DNA from: Paulownia fortunei
Taxonomy: Eukaryota; Streptophyta; Magnoliopsida; Lamiales; Paulowniaceae
DNA length: 64,000 bases
Reading direction: 5' to 3'
Assembly (NCBI GenBank): GCA_019321725.1
Contig: CM033119.1
Span: forward strand, 2,257,865-2,321,864
Positions 52,083 through 64,000 of the stretch are shown here, piece by piece. The notes under the pieces were generated by a model, which saw only the letters and a program-made list of their open reading frames with translations, made no database searches and was not told the DNA's origin. A program made the translations under genes and the position numbers. Position 1 is the first letter of the stretch. Every line of letters starts with the position of its first letter.

Positions 52083-53200
52083 TACAGGGGTGGCTGTAGA
52101 CCTGACCACGGGTCGGGTTCAAATCGGACCCGGCCCGTGGCTGATCCATGGTCAACGGGTCAAACCCGTTGACTGCGAGTCCGACCCAGTGGATTCACGG
52201 ACTGGTTATGAGTCTGAATTTTTTGGATCCGTGAACCGTCAGGTCTGCCTGGCGATTCAATCCGCGCAGGCCCTCCGGGCTCGACCTGGCGATTTTTAAT
52301 TTTTTTTAAAATCAAAATAGTGATTTTTATTTTTTTTTAAAATCAAAATAGTATAAAAGTGTGTTATGTAAGTTTTGAACCTGTGACCTTCAAATTATTA
52401 ATAAAACACTCTAACCAATTGAGCTAATGGACCATATATTTATAATTTTGAATAAATACATAAATAAGTCTTATGATTTATTTTTTCATTCCCCCTCCCT
52501 CAAATTGCTTGTCTTGTTTCTGAAAATCAATATAATTGATATTGTATCATTCTTTAAATTTAATTAATTAGTTTTAACAAATTACAAATCAAGTCCTATA
52601 TTTAAGCATTCTACATTTCATCTTAATAATAAGTAAAGTTTTGAAAATTATCTCATGATGTTACTTTATAATTATCTTAATAATAAGTAAATTTATAATT
52701 TTATTAAAATATTTAATAATATTACTTTACAATATCTACTGTTTATTCTCCAATTTCTCATTTAATATTATTAAATTATTGTAATGTTTAATCGATTTTA
52801 TATGATAATATTAACTCCAAAAATCAAAATTTAGTAAATTGTGTTTTATCAATACAGTGTAAATGAAAAAATTATTTTTTAAAAATTTCATAAATTAATT
52901 TAGTCACTTTTGTTTTGGATCATATACTTAAATTTTAGTTATTTTTTTAAAAATTTAAGTTATTTTTTTTCATTAAATTCAAAAAATAATAATATTTTTT
53001 GCAAATTTAAATTCAAAAAAATTTAAAAAAATAAAATAAAATATAAGGGTCGGAATCGGAATCAGCGGTTCCAGAACCCGAACCGTAACCGGCCTTGACG
53101 GTTAAGGTTAAGGGTCGGGATTTTCTTGAATCGTGGAACTGGCAATTCCGAACCGTAACCGGCGGTTCCTGAACCATGGTCAGGTCTATGTGGCTGTACA
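52083..53200. mobile_element. non-autonomous hAT-like DNA element
   Basis: About 1.1 kb with GC-rich ends and an AT-rich core. The ends carry a perfect 12-base inverted repeat TAGACCTGACCA (52097-52108; complement at 53177-53188), extended by related but imperfect outer bases. The left end begins CAGGGGTGGC, like plant hAT termini, and is followed by repeated GGGTCGGGT/GGGTC motifs. The right subterminal region has GAACCGTAACCGG twice. No transposase frame is visible, and an 8-bp target duplication is not convincing. It sits between the two ACC oxidase copies. Confidence 0.65.
52361..52433 (-). tRNA. tRNA-Ile(AAU)-like relic (pseudogene)
   Basis: On the minus strand GGTCCATTAGCTCAATTGGT is followed by TTAGAGTG, an anticodon-loop segment ATTAATAAT, then GAAGGTCACAGGTTCAA. 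This is the order of plant tRNA-Ile(AAU). The 3' acceptor arm no longer pairs with the 5' end and the D, anticodon and T arms carry substitutions, so it is a relic. It lies inside the hAT-like element. Confidence 0.65.
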
Positions 53201-53833
53201 TGTACAGACTTGAAATTTCTGTATGTCTTCCATTTCTCAGTCAATCAATTTCCCACAAATTGAAAAAAAAAATGATTAAATAGAACTTTCAATGATTGTC
53301 TCATTGAAAAAAACATTTTTATACTCTATAATTGATAAAATGCAAATGCTAACAGAATAAAATGATTAAAATTGAATAACTTTCTAAGATTCAAACTGTT
53401 CATTAACTCATAAAATTAATCTGTCACTTGTCTCAATGACATTGAAGAATGTCCAAAGCTTTTGCGTCGGTCATTTTCATATCGTAAATGCAACAATTAT
53501 TGAGTACGTATTGTCATAATTGTCATGTGATTATTTTTTTTTTTGAAAAAATTATAATGGAAATGTAAACATTGATACTAAAAACAAAATAATAGATGGA
53601 TAATGGCAAGCTCACCATTGTTCAAGAATATGCAGTAAGGAGTAAAATTTCATTGGTTTTAACACAAAGAAAAATCAAAATATCAATCTTTTCTTACACA
53701 TCTCTAACACAGAATTTTACTTTAACTTGTGAGAAACATTGAAACAAGGACCATTAACATGACAGAATAAATGAAAAACCTGATTATTTTTTTTAATGCA
53801 CATTAATTGAGTTCACCTATTGTTCTAACTCCT
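53201..53833. other. spacer between hAT-like element and ACC oxidase copy 2
   Basis: AT-rich DNA that includes the 3' UTR of ACC oxidase copy 2. It does not resemble the 3' flank of copy 1. No other feature seen. Confidence 0.45.
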
Positions 53834-55255
<1,422 letters not shown>

Positions 55256-55350
55256 TGATAGAGAAATTGAAGTACAAATTTAAGTACTAAAGTTCTTGTA
55301 GTTGGTAGTACTACTGGTGTGGTGCTCAAATGGCTTGCCTCTTTAAGGCC

Positions 55351-55358
55351 TATTTATA
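55351..55358 (-). promoter_or_regulatory. TATA box of ACC oxidase copy 2
   Basis: TATAAATA on the minus strand, about 95 bases upstream of the start codon, in a block conserved between the two copies. Confidence 0.6.
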
Positions 55359-58300
55359 CAGGAGCAATGATTTTCCTGCCATCTTGGGATGTCAACTCTC
55401 TCTATTATTTAATTTAATTATCTTCAATAATTATATTTCATTAAGACAGCCATTGGAGTCATGCAATGGACGGTGACACAATGTCAAAACTCAAAAGGTC
55501 AATGTTTTGCTGATCAATGAGGCACTTTGCTATCCCACAACAGAAGCATTCTCCCTCAGATTATGCATCTTATCATAATCAAACCCTTCTTTAATCGATG
55601 ATTAGTACATACGTTTAATGCTATTTTGCCACATGGCAGTGTCTCAAATTGATCCTCATATGCTAATCTCAAACAAGCAAAAATGGTCAGTTTCTAGTTT
55701 AAAAAGAGTTAGGTTATATATGGTTCCTGCTACAACTCTAGCTAATATCTTGTGAAAAAACTACCTTATTTTGTGCATGCAGTCAAATGTACATACATTT
55801 GAGACTCCATAACCAGATCAAGAAAATAATTCTCCTTCCGTTCCAATATCATATATCCAATTTGACTTGAGACGACGAAGCTTAAGATTAGAGCTGAAAT
55901 AGTAATAGTTTTGAGTAATTTCATTTAAAAAAATTGAGTGGTTAAGATATTAAAACTCGTTTTCATTCTTCATTATGCTAATACACAATTAATTTTTTCC
56001 TAAGTATATTTTTGCTTAATTTCATATCGTGTGACAGCGTTTTTACTTGATATTCAAATCTGTGCCGACTAATAAAATTTTCTTTTTTACCATCACTAAT
56101 CCCCCACCCCCCTTGACTTTTGACAACAAATGACATGGTTTACTTTTGTATGATGAGTAAGATGAAATAAAGAATTAATGCACTGATCTGTAGGCATAGT
56201 TTAAGGGTTAAGGAAGGAGACTGTGTACAATAAATAAAGTTACTGGTCAAAAATTAATTTAATTTAACTAACGACATTTTGCCAAGAAAATTAATAATGT
56301 TTTCCAAGAATATGACCTGTAAATATTGAACAAGTCTTGTTGTGCAAATCGTCGGCCTCGTGATTTTATACTGATTGTCAGGACATTGGAGCACATTGTA
56401 GCTGGCACAGGTAATATTGATGCCCTTGATTAACAACATATATTGTTATATACTGATACTTCAAATGATGTAATAATCATTGAAATTATTGTACTACTTA
56501 GGGTACTTTGCGGCCATTTTTGCATTAAAATCATACATATAGTTAAGATATATGCAAAGGGACGGAGCGAGAGAGTGTTGGTAGGGACAGACTCTCTCTC
56601 CTCTTTAAATTTATATAAAAATGGTTCTAGAGGTGGCGACCATTCTCAAGAACTAAAAAGAATGAGTTGAGGAAAATCTACTAGACAATGGCAGGAGGGT
56701 CCTTAATCTATCAATAAAGGGAGCAAAAAATGGGCTTTGCTTATTTGAAGAAAGAAATAAGGATTAAAGTTTTGATCGCTCACATAATTTTATCTATAGA
56801 AAAGATCATGAAAGAAACGATAAGAATGATACTTAAATCCATTTATGATCCCGAGTTTCCAGACATATCGCACTTCCATTTTTATGCATAAATTGATTAA
56901 ATTTAAAATCTGTCTTCTCTAAAATTAATGAATTATCCTTTGCAATGATTGAAAATATTTATCCCAATATTTATCTACTTCTTGTTCTAAAAAAAAATTC
57001 AATCTGACTGTCAAAATTAAAATTTCTAATTTTGCCCATATATATATATATATATATAAGTACTTTTCATGAACAAAATTGCTTCTATATGGAGTGTATG
57101 ACTTCCAATTTTAAGCTATTTAATAAAGTGTTGATTTTTTTAGGTAGATGAGTTTATGACAAACATGATTACACAATAATTTTTTTTTTTTTTCATTCAA
57201 CCATGCATTTTATGCCACCTTGCATGATTTAGTACAGAAATATTGTTGAGTACGTAAAGGTACATTCATACGGGGCTGCTAAAATAGTTTGTTTTTTTTC
57301 CTTGTAGTTGACTTCATTTATTTATTAATAACTATATACAAAAATAAATTAATTTGATGGGAAACTTGTTTTTAGTTGGATATAATCAAAGTTAACGAAA
57401 ACTTCCTATCAAATTAAGAAACAATTTAATTTTACAGGTAATTTAGTGGGGGAAAAAACGAACTTTAATCCTTAAAAATTAATAACTGCACGAAGTTCTA
57501 CCTGAGTTTAAGTCGAACTTTTCTTTAATTATTTTTAAATAAAAGTTCTGGTTCCATTCATAGAAATAATGTTTACTATAAAAACGCAGTAGGTGACATG
57601 TTTAGTAAAACATAAGTAAATAACTATCATCCAATTATTTAAAAAAAAAAAAACTATCACCCAATTATCCATTTATAAAAATAAATAAACTATGCTTACT
57701 ATTTTAAGAAAAAAACAAGAATGAAATAAATTTATTAAGTTAAAAGATTTAGCTGAAATTTTGAAAACTTTGGTTCAAGTGATAGGATTTAAATTCCTTA
57801 TGTATTTTTCAATACGGCTTAAATGAAGTTGTAAAGTTGAAGATTCGAAGTCTTGAAATTATTTTTCATCACAAGTGTGGTGTTATTAGTCTACTTGATA
57901 AATATATTACCTTGAATTTTTTTATTTTTTTTCAAAAAAAGTGATCAATTACGTGATTCTACGAAAGACTAGTCTTTTAGCAAGTCCGATACATCATTGT
58001 TAATGATGAATGCTTTCCATCAACAATTATAACAATTATCAATCAACAAACAGTTATTATGAAAATAAATAAATATTCATATAATTATGTAGAATTTAAA
58101 TTTAATATCTTATAGTTTTGGAGCCTCAGTTTGGCCTCATTGGTGGTCAAAAAGTAATTATGTACAATCAAAAAAAAAAGAAACTACTATAAGAATAGAA
58201 TGCAAGAATTGAATATCCACATAAATAAATAATTTGTGAATCGATATTTTTTTTTCAAATAACAGAAGATTAATCAATGTAATCTAGATTCGTAATTCAT

Positions 58301-61300
58301 CTACAAACATCATAAAATGTTGTAAACGGAACTACGAATAGTAATTCGCCTAACACTATTACATTGGTGGGATTTGAACACATTTTTTTTTTATATTTTA
58401 GTGAAACAATTATTTAATATTGATATATCATAAATCTCAATACTCTACAATTAAGTAGCAATCAATAACCAATCATTACAACTCTCACAATTAATAAAAT
58501 ATATTATTAAAATAAACAAACACTCATATTTTTTAAATTTTAGTGGGATTCAAAATCTAAGACGGCATAGTCTTGAGACTTCTTTAGCGCTCTTATAAAT
58601 TATACTTAAGGTCTCTATCTTACTGCTTGAGCACAGGTTCATTGGCTCATGATTATTCAATTAGCAAACTCAATTATTCAACGGACTTCATATTGTCACC
58701 AGCGAATCCATCAAAAAAAAATCATGATTTTTTTTTTTATGAACGTAAAATTTATAAATCTATAAAAGAGAGTCAATGCATGTATATAAATTAATTTAGA
58801 TGATCATTATAAAAATAGTTTGACAAAAAAAATTGTTTATAAAAGAAATATTCTTATGCTTGCGACATTGCCATATTTAAATTATGTTATCTTGTTTTGG
58901 ACCTCGAACTTGATTAATCGGAATATGACATATGAAAGCTTGATTAATGAATTAGAAAAATGTCATTTAGGGCTACAATAGTATGATATTTTTCATGCCT
59001 TCTTGACACTTCTTTTTAATTTTTAATTTTTTTTTAACATTTGCTTGTGCTCCATTAATAGTAGGATAGAATCAAAATTTTATTTTTTGGGGTAAAGAAA
59101 ATTTGATAACAAATATCATATGGAATAACCCAGTAAAATAATAAACATGAGGGCGGGGTAATCTTGTATTTTTGAATAAATTATATAATTAGGAATTTCA
59201 ATTTAAGTTATTAAATGTTATCATATATAATTATAATAAAAATTCTAAGGTGATTTTGAAAGCCCAATCTACACGCATAACAATAGGTTGATTTTTCTTG
59301 CTTCTTGGCATTTTTTTATTTTCTTCATTACGTCCTTAATGTTTTTACGATGGAGTACACTCCTTTTCAAGGCAATAAAAGAGTCTGAATCCATATGATC
59401 CATACCTTAATTAATTCAAAAAAAAAATTGCCAAGAATATTACTAGAAAAGCAAATTAAACAATCAAATCCAAGAAGGATTTAGCAAGTGTTCAGCTAAT
59501 TAGAACACTTGCTAAATAGTTAAAAAACATAAAATCATGGTAATTATGATAATATTAGCATTTAAGATACTAAAACACTAAAAATATCATCTCATCAGCT
59601 AAAATTATATTTCAAACTAAGACTTATTTTTCTCATGCTATTTATATTAAAGATAATTAAATACAATTAATTTTCACAAAACCAACACCCTCTAAATCAC
59701 ATTTCAAAGAATCCAATCATTTAATAATTGTTCAAAAAAACTTTAACATATCATATACAAAGAAAAAAATAGGGGAAGAAAAATCTAAGTATTAAGTTCC
59801 AAATGAATGGTGCCATTTTTAATGAATTGGAAGATTTACTAATTATTAGTAAAAGATATTCCCTAACTATTTACAACATAAACGATGCATATATTTACTT
59901 TGATCCAGATACAGTCTCCTAAATTTTATGTCCAAAATCTTTTTATTAGAACACTTCAACTTAAGGTGGCAAAAACTGCCTTCCAAACTGGGCAGATTCA
60001 GGTCCAACCTGTTGGCAACTTGTTGTCTGTAGGCAAATTTGGGGCACAAACACTGTTTCTTAAGACAACATGCCAGCACATTTGTATCCACACCAACAAC
60101 AGATAATCAAACATACCAGCACATATTTGTCCATACAACTCCAGACTACGTACTGGAAGCATATCAATCTCCAAATTTTCAATTTCTATCAAAATAATTA
60201 TGCTGTGTTTTGTGTATATTAAGACACAAGGGATCACATATAGTGGTTCTATTTAGTGTATTGAATGTAGACATCGTTTCCAGATAATATCTATACAACT
60301 AATGACATCTTCTGGATCTTACTATACAGTAAGAAACTAGTAAAATTGAACTGTGATCAGAAATCCGTGTAGACATCTTCAGTTACATTTGTTTCAGATC
60401 AGATCACCAGTGCCTCACTGTTAAATTTTAGTAAAGAAGGGCCTTTTACATGAGTGGTTGATTTCCATTATATATTCATGGAAACCAGCCCTTTTTATCG
60501 GCACCCTTGTACCAACTTATTGGGACTGCTAGTGGTCTGACTTGCATTCTCAACACTGTCAAGCCAATTCTTCTTTCCTCTTGGCTAAGATTTACATAAT
60601 TGGTCAAGAATTAAGCCCAAGCATATGGCCCAAACGAAATTCAACTGCTTTTCGCGGACACATCTGTTATTCAACCCTCTCATTGTCATAACTGCAGGGG
60701 AAGTTTGACAGGTAATGCTGTCAACACTGTTGCAGGTTATACCCAGTTAGTTGCTTCTGATGGATGAAGCCAGAATCATTTGCTGCTAATCAAAGGATAT
60801 TCTCTTGCTCAAGATACTTTCACTTTCTGCTAATAGAGAACCATAGCAATTAGCTACTTACCTATCAGACCAATACAGCAAAAGTCTTAGTATAGACAGA
60901 ACAATCCCCTCGTCAATGGACTATAATTGGTCAAAAGTCTCGAGTAACATTTTCTCCATTTGTCTAGAAAAAATCAAGAAACAAGTCACTCAAAGATCAA
61001 AGTATTGTGCATACATGCAATCCTCATTAAATTCAAAATCTCCACGTCACTACATATATATGAAAAGCACCTTCAGTAACAATCTTTTCATGCACACACA
61101 TACAAATAGAAATACCATGTGTGCGTATTAATGTATAGGAAACCCAAACATCATCAAAATGGCGCATCTCAAGCTTCCTTATTGTGCAACTTCATGAACT
61201 ACAGCAAAAGCCTACAAAACGCAATAAAGTGCACGGAGGAAAAAAAAAAAAAAAAAACACACAGAACTCTACTAAGGAACCATAAACCAATAAACCCCTG

Positions 61301-61380
61301 CAAAAACCCATTATACGAACTTTTCACAGAGAACTCAATTAGATTTAGTCTTAAACAAAAAAACTCATCAAAATTTTGGA
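55359..61380. other. 6 kb AT-rich spacer
   Basis: The first 2 kb belongs to the upstream flank of ACC oxidase copy 2. The rest is AT-rich with simple repeats, including (AT)n at 57039-57058. The less AT-rich part at 59.9-60.8 kb has short open frames on both strands but no splice-consistent protein that I recognise. The final stretch is the 3' flank of the small plastid-targeted locus. Confidence 0.5.
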
Positions 61381-62070
61381 TTAGGTGAATTGCAAACCAG
61401 CTTGAATATCAGCTAGAACTTCTCCCTGATTCAACCGGCAGTGAAAATCCACAGTCTTCGCGCTGAACTACAATGATAACCAAAAAATAAAAACGAAAGA
61501 AAAATATTGATCAACATAATTTCCAAATAAAACAAAATTGAAAAGACCCATGAGAAATGTAGTAGTAAATTGCAGAAAACCTGTTCATCAGAGAGCTTTT
61601 GAATGTGGGCTTCAAGAGCATTAGCATATACGCCTAGTAGTTGAAGCTACTCACATCGTTCCAAATCTTCTTAATCCCACCATTTCTTTTCCTGAAAAAA
61701 AGATTGAAACTTTTTTTTTTTTTTTAAAATGCCCATAAATGCGAAAATAAAATCGTTTTTTCTTAATACCACCAATTCATTTCTAAAAAGATTGAAACTT
61801 TTTAAACAGAAGGGTCCTATAAATTTAAAAAACAAACTTTAAGTATAAAAAGAAAGAGGGAGGTGAGGAGTGGTTGGGTTCGTAGGATTGTACCTTGAGA
61901 GATGAAGAGACGGGGCAGGAGGTGAAACGACGGCATATTCTGACAGGAGGGGGGAGAGTGAGCGGAGGGAAGGAGGTAGGTTTAGTGCATAAGATAGTTG
62001 TACTTTGACGCCGGCGAAATTGCGGTGGTGGGATGAGGAAGATGGAGGAGGTGGTGGCGGCAATGGCCAT
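61381..62070 (-). pseudogene. small plastid-targeted protein gene with two in-frame stops (family not recognised)
   Basis: Three exons with phase-0 junctions: 61894-62070 (59 codons), 61581-61691 (37 codons) and 61381-61467 (28 codons plus stop). Exon 1 starts MAIAATTSSIFLIPPPQFRR and has the Ser/Thr/Arg/Pro composition of a chloroplast transit peptide. Exon 2 encodes LQLLGVYANALEAHIQKLSD, a likely coiled coil; exon 3 encodes a FSAKTVDFHCRLNQGEVLAD segment. In exon 2 codon 7 is TAA (61671-61673) and codon 15 is TAG (61647-61649), while the frame on both sides stays open. This suggests a recently inactivated gene. Alternatively, splicing to the AG of the TAG codon (exon start 61646) would skip both stops in frame and give 109 residues, but the pyrimidine tract there is poor. 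I do not recognise the family. Confidence 0.6.
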
Positions 62071-63098
62071 TGGAGTTGTACGTGGAGGGTGTTGGGTTTT
62101 TCGAGGTGAGGTTTAAGTTCAAAAGTTAATAATTTTATATCCCCACGAAATGACGTCGTTTGTCATCTTTCATTTGTTTGCTTATTTTCATATTTGAAAT
62201 TTTTGTTTTATCTCCAGACTCCAATGGACAACTACTAAGAAAATGTTTATTTAATTACTTGTATTATTGAAGAGTTTATTTAGCAACAAACAAAAATTAG
62301 TTAAAAAATAAGAATGTATCTTGCTCATAAGAGTTAATTATTTAACAATTTTATTTCAAAAATTATCGTAATTTTATCCTTTATCAATAGTTGAATTCAA
62401 AAAACTAAAAATTAAACCATTTTTTACCAACGGCGACAAGATACTATTATCTTCATGCTAAATTTTCACACTAATTATAATCCACAAAGCCAATGTAGTC
62501 TTATTTATCTTCAACCAAATTAAGGGAAAACTATTTAAATGCACAATATAATTAATTGGAGTTGCTAGGCATGCTTAGTTAATTAATTGCATAATATTTC
62601 AGATACTTAGTACATTTAGAATGAATTAACACACTCCTTTTTTTTTTTTTTTTTTTTGCTTGTAATTAATTAAAATTTAGCAAAATAAAATATGCCATGA
62701 TGAAGTGAGTATTCAGAGGAAACAATCCATTTTCTGAGGAAATTCAAGGTATAAATGCCTTTTGAGTCTCCCCCTAAGTAAGTGCCCATATTAAGACATA
62801 TACATTTAAACAACACATATCTTGAATTAATTAATACTTATAATTGCAAGTCTGAAACTATCTTGAACAATGAACAGTATCTAAAATATATTACATACTA
62901 GTATATCTTGTCTGTAATAAATCTTGACTGTAATAAATCTTGATTACAATACATAAACAAACTAGCCCCCAACTGTCCCTCTCATTAAAATGAATGCCAT
63001 GTACCATAATCACTCTGCAAAAACCCAAAAAAAAATGTACATCAGTGCAGAATACATCCATTTATGCTAATCAAATATGCTCTTGCAATGAATATAAT
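62071..63098. other. spacer upstream of the plastid-targeted locus
   Basis: It holds the promoter side of the minus-strand locus, including a TGACGTCG element at 62151-62158 that resembles a bZIP (TGACG/ACGT) site. The remainder is AT-rich and reaches the 3' flank of the MADS-box gene. No other gene seen. Confidence 0.45.
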
Positions 63099-63665
63099 CT
63101 AAAGAAAAAGTGCACAAAAATTGCAAGAAAAGGTGTGAGTTGGTGCATATATATATATACCGATGCGGCCGGATTGTAGGCCTGAATCTTGAAGGTTAGG
63201 GTGAGTAGGTTGGAGACGGTATGAGTGTGTGTGAAGAGGTAGAGTTCCCAGCTGAAGATCATCTCCAAAAAATGGGAACTGGTTCAGCAATGGCTGCTGC
63301 TCCACTAATTTCAGTTCTGTCATGGCCTGCTGCTGCTGCTGATGTTCCAGTTCTGCTTGCTTCTGAATCTGAGTGCTCATCAGCTAATCATTATTCCATT
63401 CAGACAGTTCAGTGATAACTTAAAATAAAAGATATTAAGGTATCTTCTTAATTACTAAAGAAAATTTAATGATGAATTTACCCAGTGGTACATTTCTTGG
63501 TTTTCCTTCTCCAGGAGTACTTCCTGAAACAATATTGGCAACAGAAGAACGGTGGAATTTGGCTAACTTAACAGTAAATAACCATGGCATGAGAGAGAGA
63601 GAGAGGGATAATTAACAATTTACCGTCCTCTTCAGATTTTCCAGTTGCTCTTGAAGAAGCTGAAG
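63099..63665 (-). CDS. MADS-box transcription factor, B-sister type (TT16/FBP24-like), 3' part only
   Basis: Nuclear MIKC-type MADS factor; B-sister genes act in ovule and seed-coat development (family knowledge). Exons seen are 63624-63665 (42 nt, LQLLQEQLENLKRT, end of the K domain), 63482-63523 (42 nt, EVLLEKENQEMYHW) and the last exon from 63383. Two consecutive 42-nt exons are the hallmark of MIKC genes. The C-terminus has a glutamine run, ELKLVEQQPLLNQFPFFGDD and YRLQPTHPNLQDSGL, which resembles the PI-derived motif of B-sister proteins. The frame ends at 63099-63101 if unspliced; a GT after GRI near 63169 could instead start another intron. The MADS domain and most of the K domain lie beyond the right edge. 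Confidence 0.85.
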
Positions 63666-64000
63666 CTGCACAGATATGGAAACCCCATAAACTATAATTA
63701 ATGTGACAATCAACACTCCTAAGAATTTCAAAATTAATAGACTTTATATAACATAGAGCACTTAAAAAATCGAATAGTAAGAAAAAAGAAACACCCATTA
63801 TATATTTTATAAGTTATTTCAAAAACCCTCCCTGAAATGGGAGAGGAGTTACATTCTCCCCCACCCAACCCGCACACGCCCTTGTGCAGTATGAGCCTCC
63901 CTGGGTAGGCCATACATTTGGCACTCAGGTTCCTGAGCACCGACAGAGTTATACTCATGGACTTTACTACATGAATAAAATCAGTATTGTGGATGAATTG
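63666..64000 (-). other. intron of the MADS-box gene running off the window
   Basis: Sequence upstream of the exon at 63624-63665. No further exon with MADS or K-domain coding is visible before the edge. Confidence 0.5.

Noticed and set aside
59867..60237. Opposed short frames near 60 kb
   Set aside because: There is no recognisable product and no consistent splice signals. The less AT-rich stretch alone is not enough.

Overview
This window is nuclear DNA from a flowering plant, most likely a eudicot and possibly an asterid (the clade is a weak inference). Genes carry many GT-AG introns, spacers are long and AT-rich, and simple repeats, short transposon-like elements and a decayed plastid insertion are present. 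Eight protein-coding loci can be read with exon-level support, plus one small degraded locus. The right edge cuts a MADS-box gene.

Layout: 1-9.2 kb is AT-rich and gene-free, holding a decayed insertion of plastid 23S rRNA (about 513-752), a GC-rich block with two G-boxes and three potential G-quadruplex tracts. An amino acid permease (AAP3-like, + strand) lies at 9638-11689. After a 4.6 kb spacer come an auxilin-like J-domain clathrin-uncoating gene (16295-22734, - strand), a single-exon SPARK-domain receptor-like kinase (24270-26114, +) and a keratinocyte-associated-protein-2-like ER membrane gene (26563-29925, -, with a 5' UTR exon near 31.1 kb). A long inverted-repeat element sits at 32.3-33.1 kb. 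A RING-pseudokinase-WD40 protein (33490-40159, +) and plastid NAD kinase 2 (41034-47184, +) follow head to tail.

At 48.0-57.3 kb is a tandem duplication carrying two type-III ACC oxidase (ACO5-like) genes on the - strand. The left copy has a one-base deletion and a weakened TATA box; the right copy is intact. A hAT-like non-autonomous element containing a tRNA-Ile-like relic lies between them. A small plastid-targeted gene with two in-frame stops is at 61381-62070 (-), and the 3' half of a B-sister-type MADS-box gene is at 63.1-63.7 kb (-).

The genes do not form one pathway. They look like a conserved eudicot neighbourhood: from memory, NADK2, the RING-WD40 gene and the auxilin gene have neighbouring counterparts at At1g21640-At1g21660 in Arabidopsis, while AAP3 and ACO5 sit close together at At1g773xx. 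Exon coordinates were worked out by hand from splice sites and reading-frame continuity; no database was searched.
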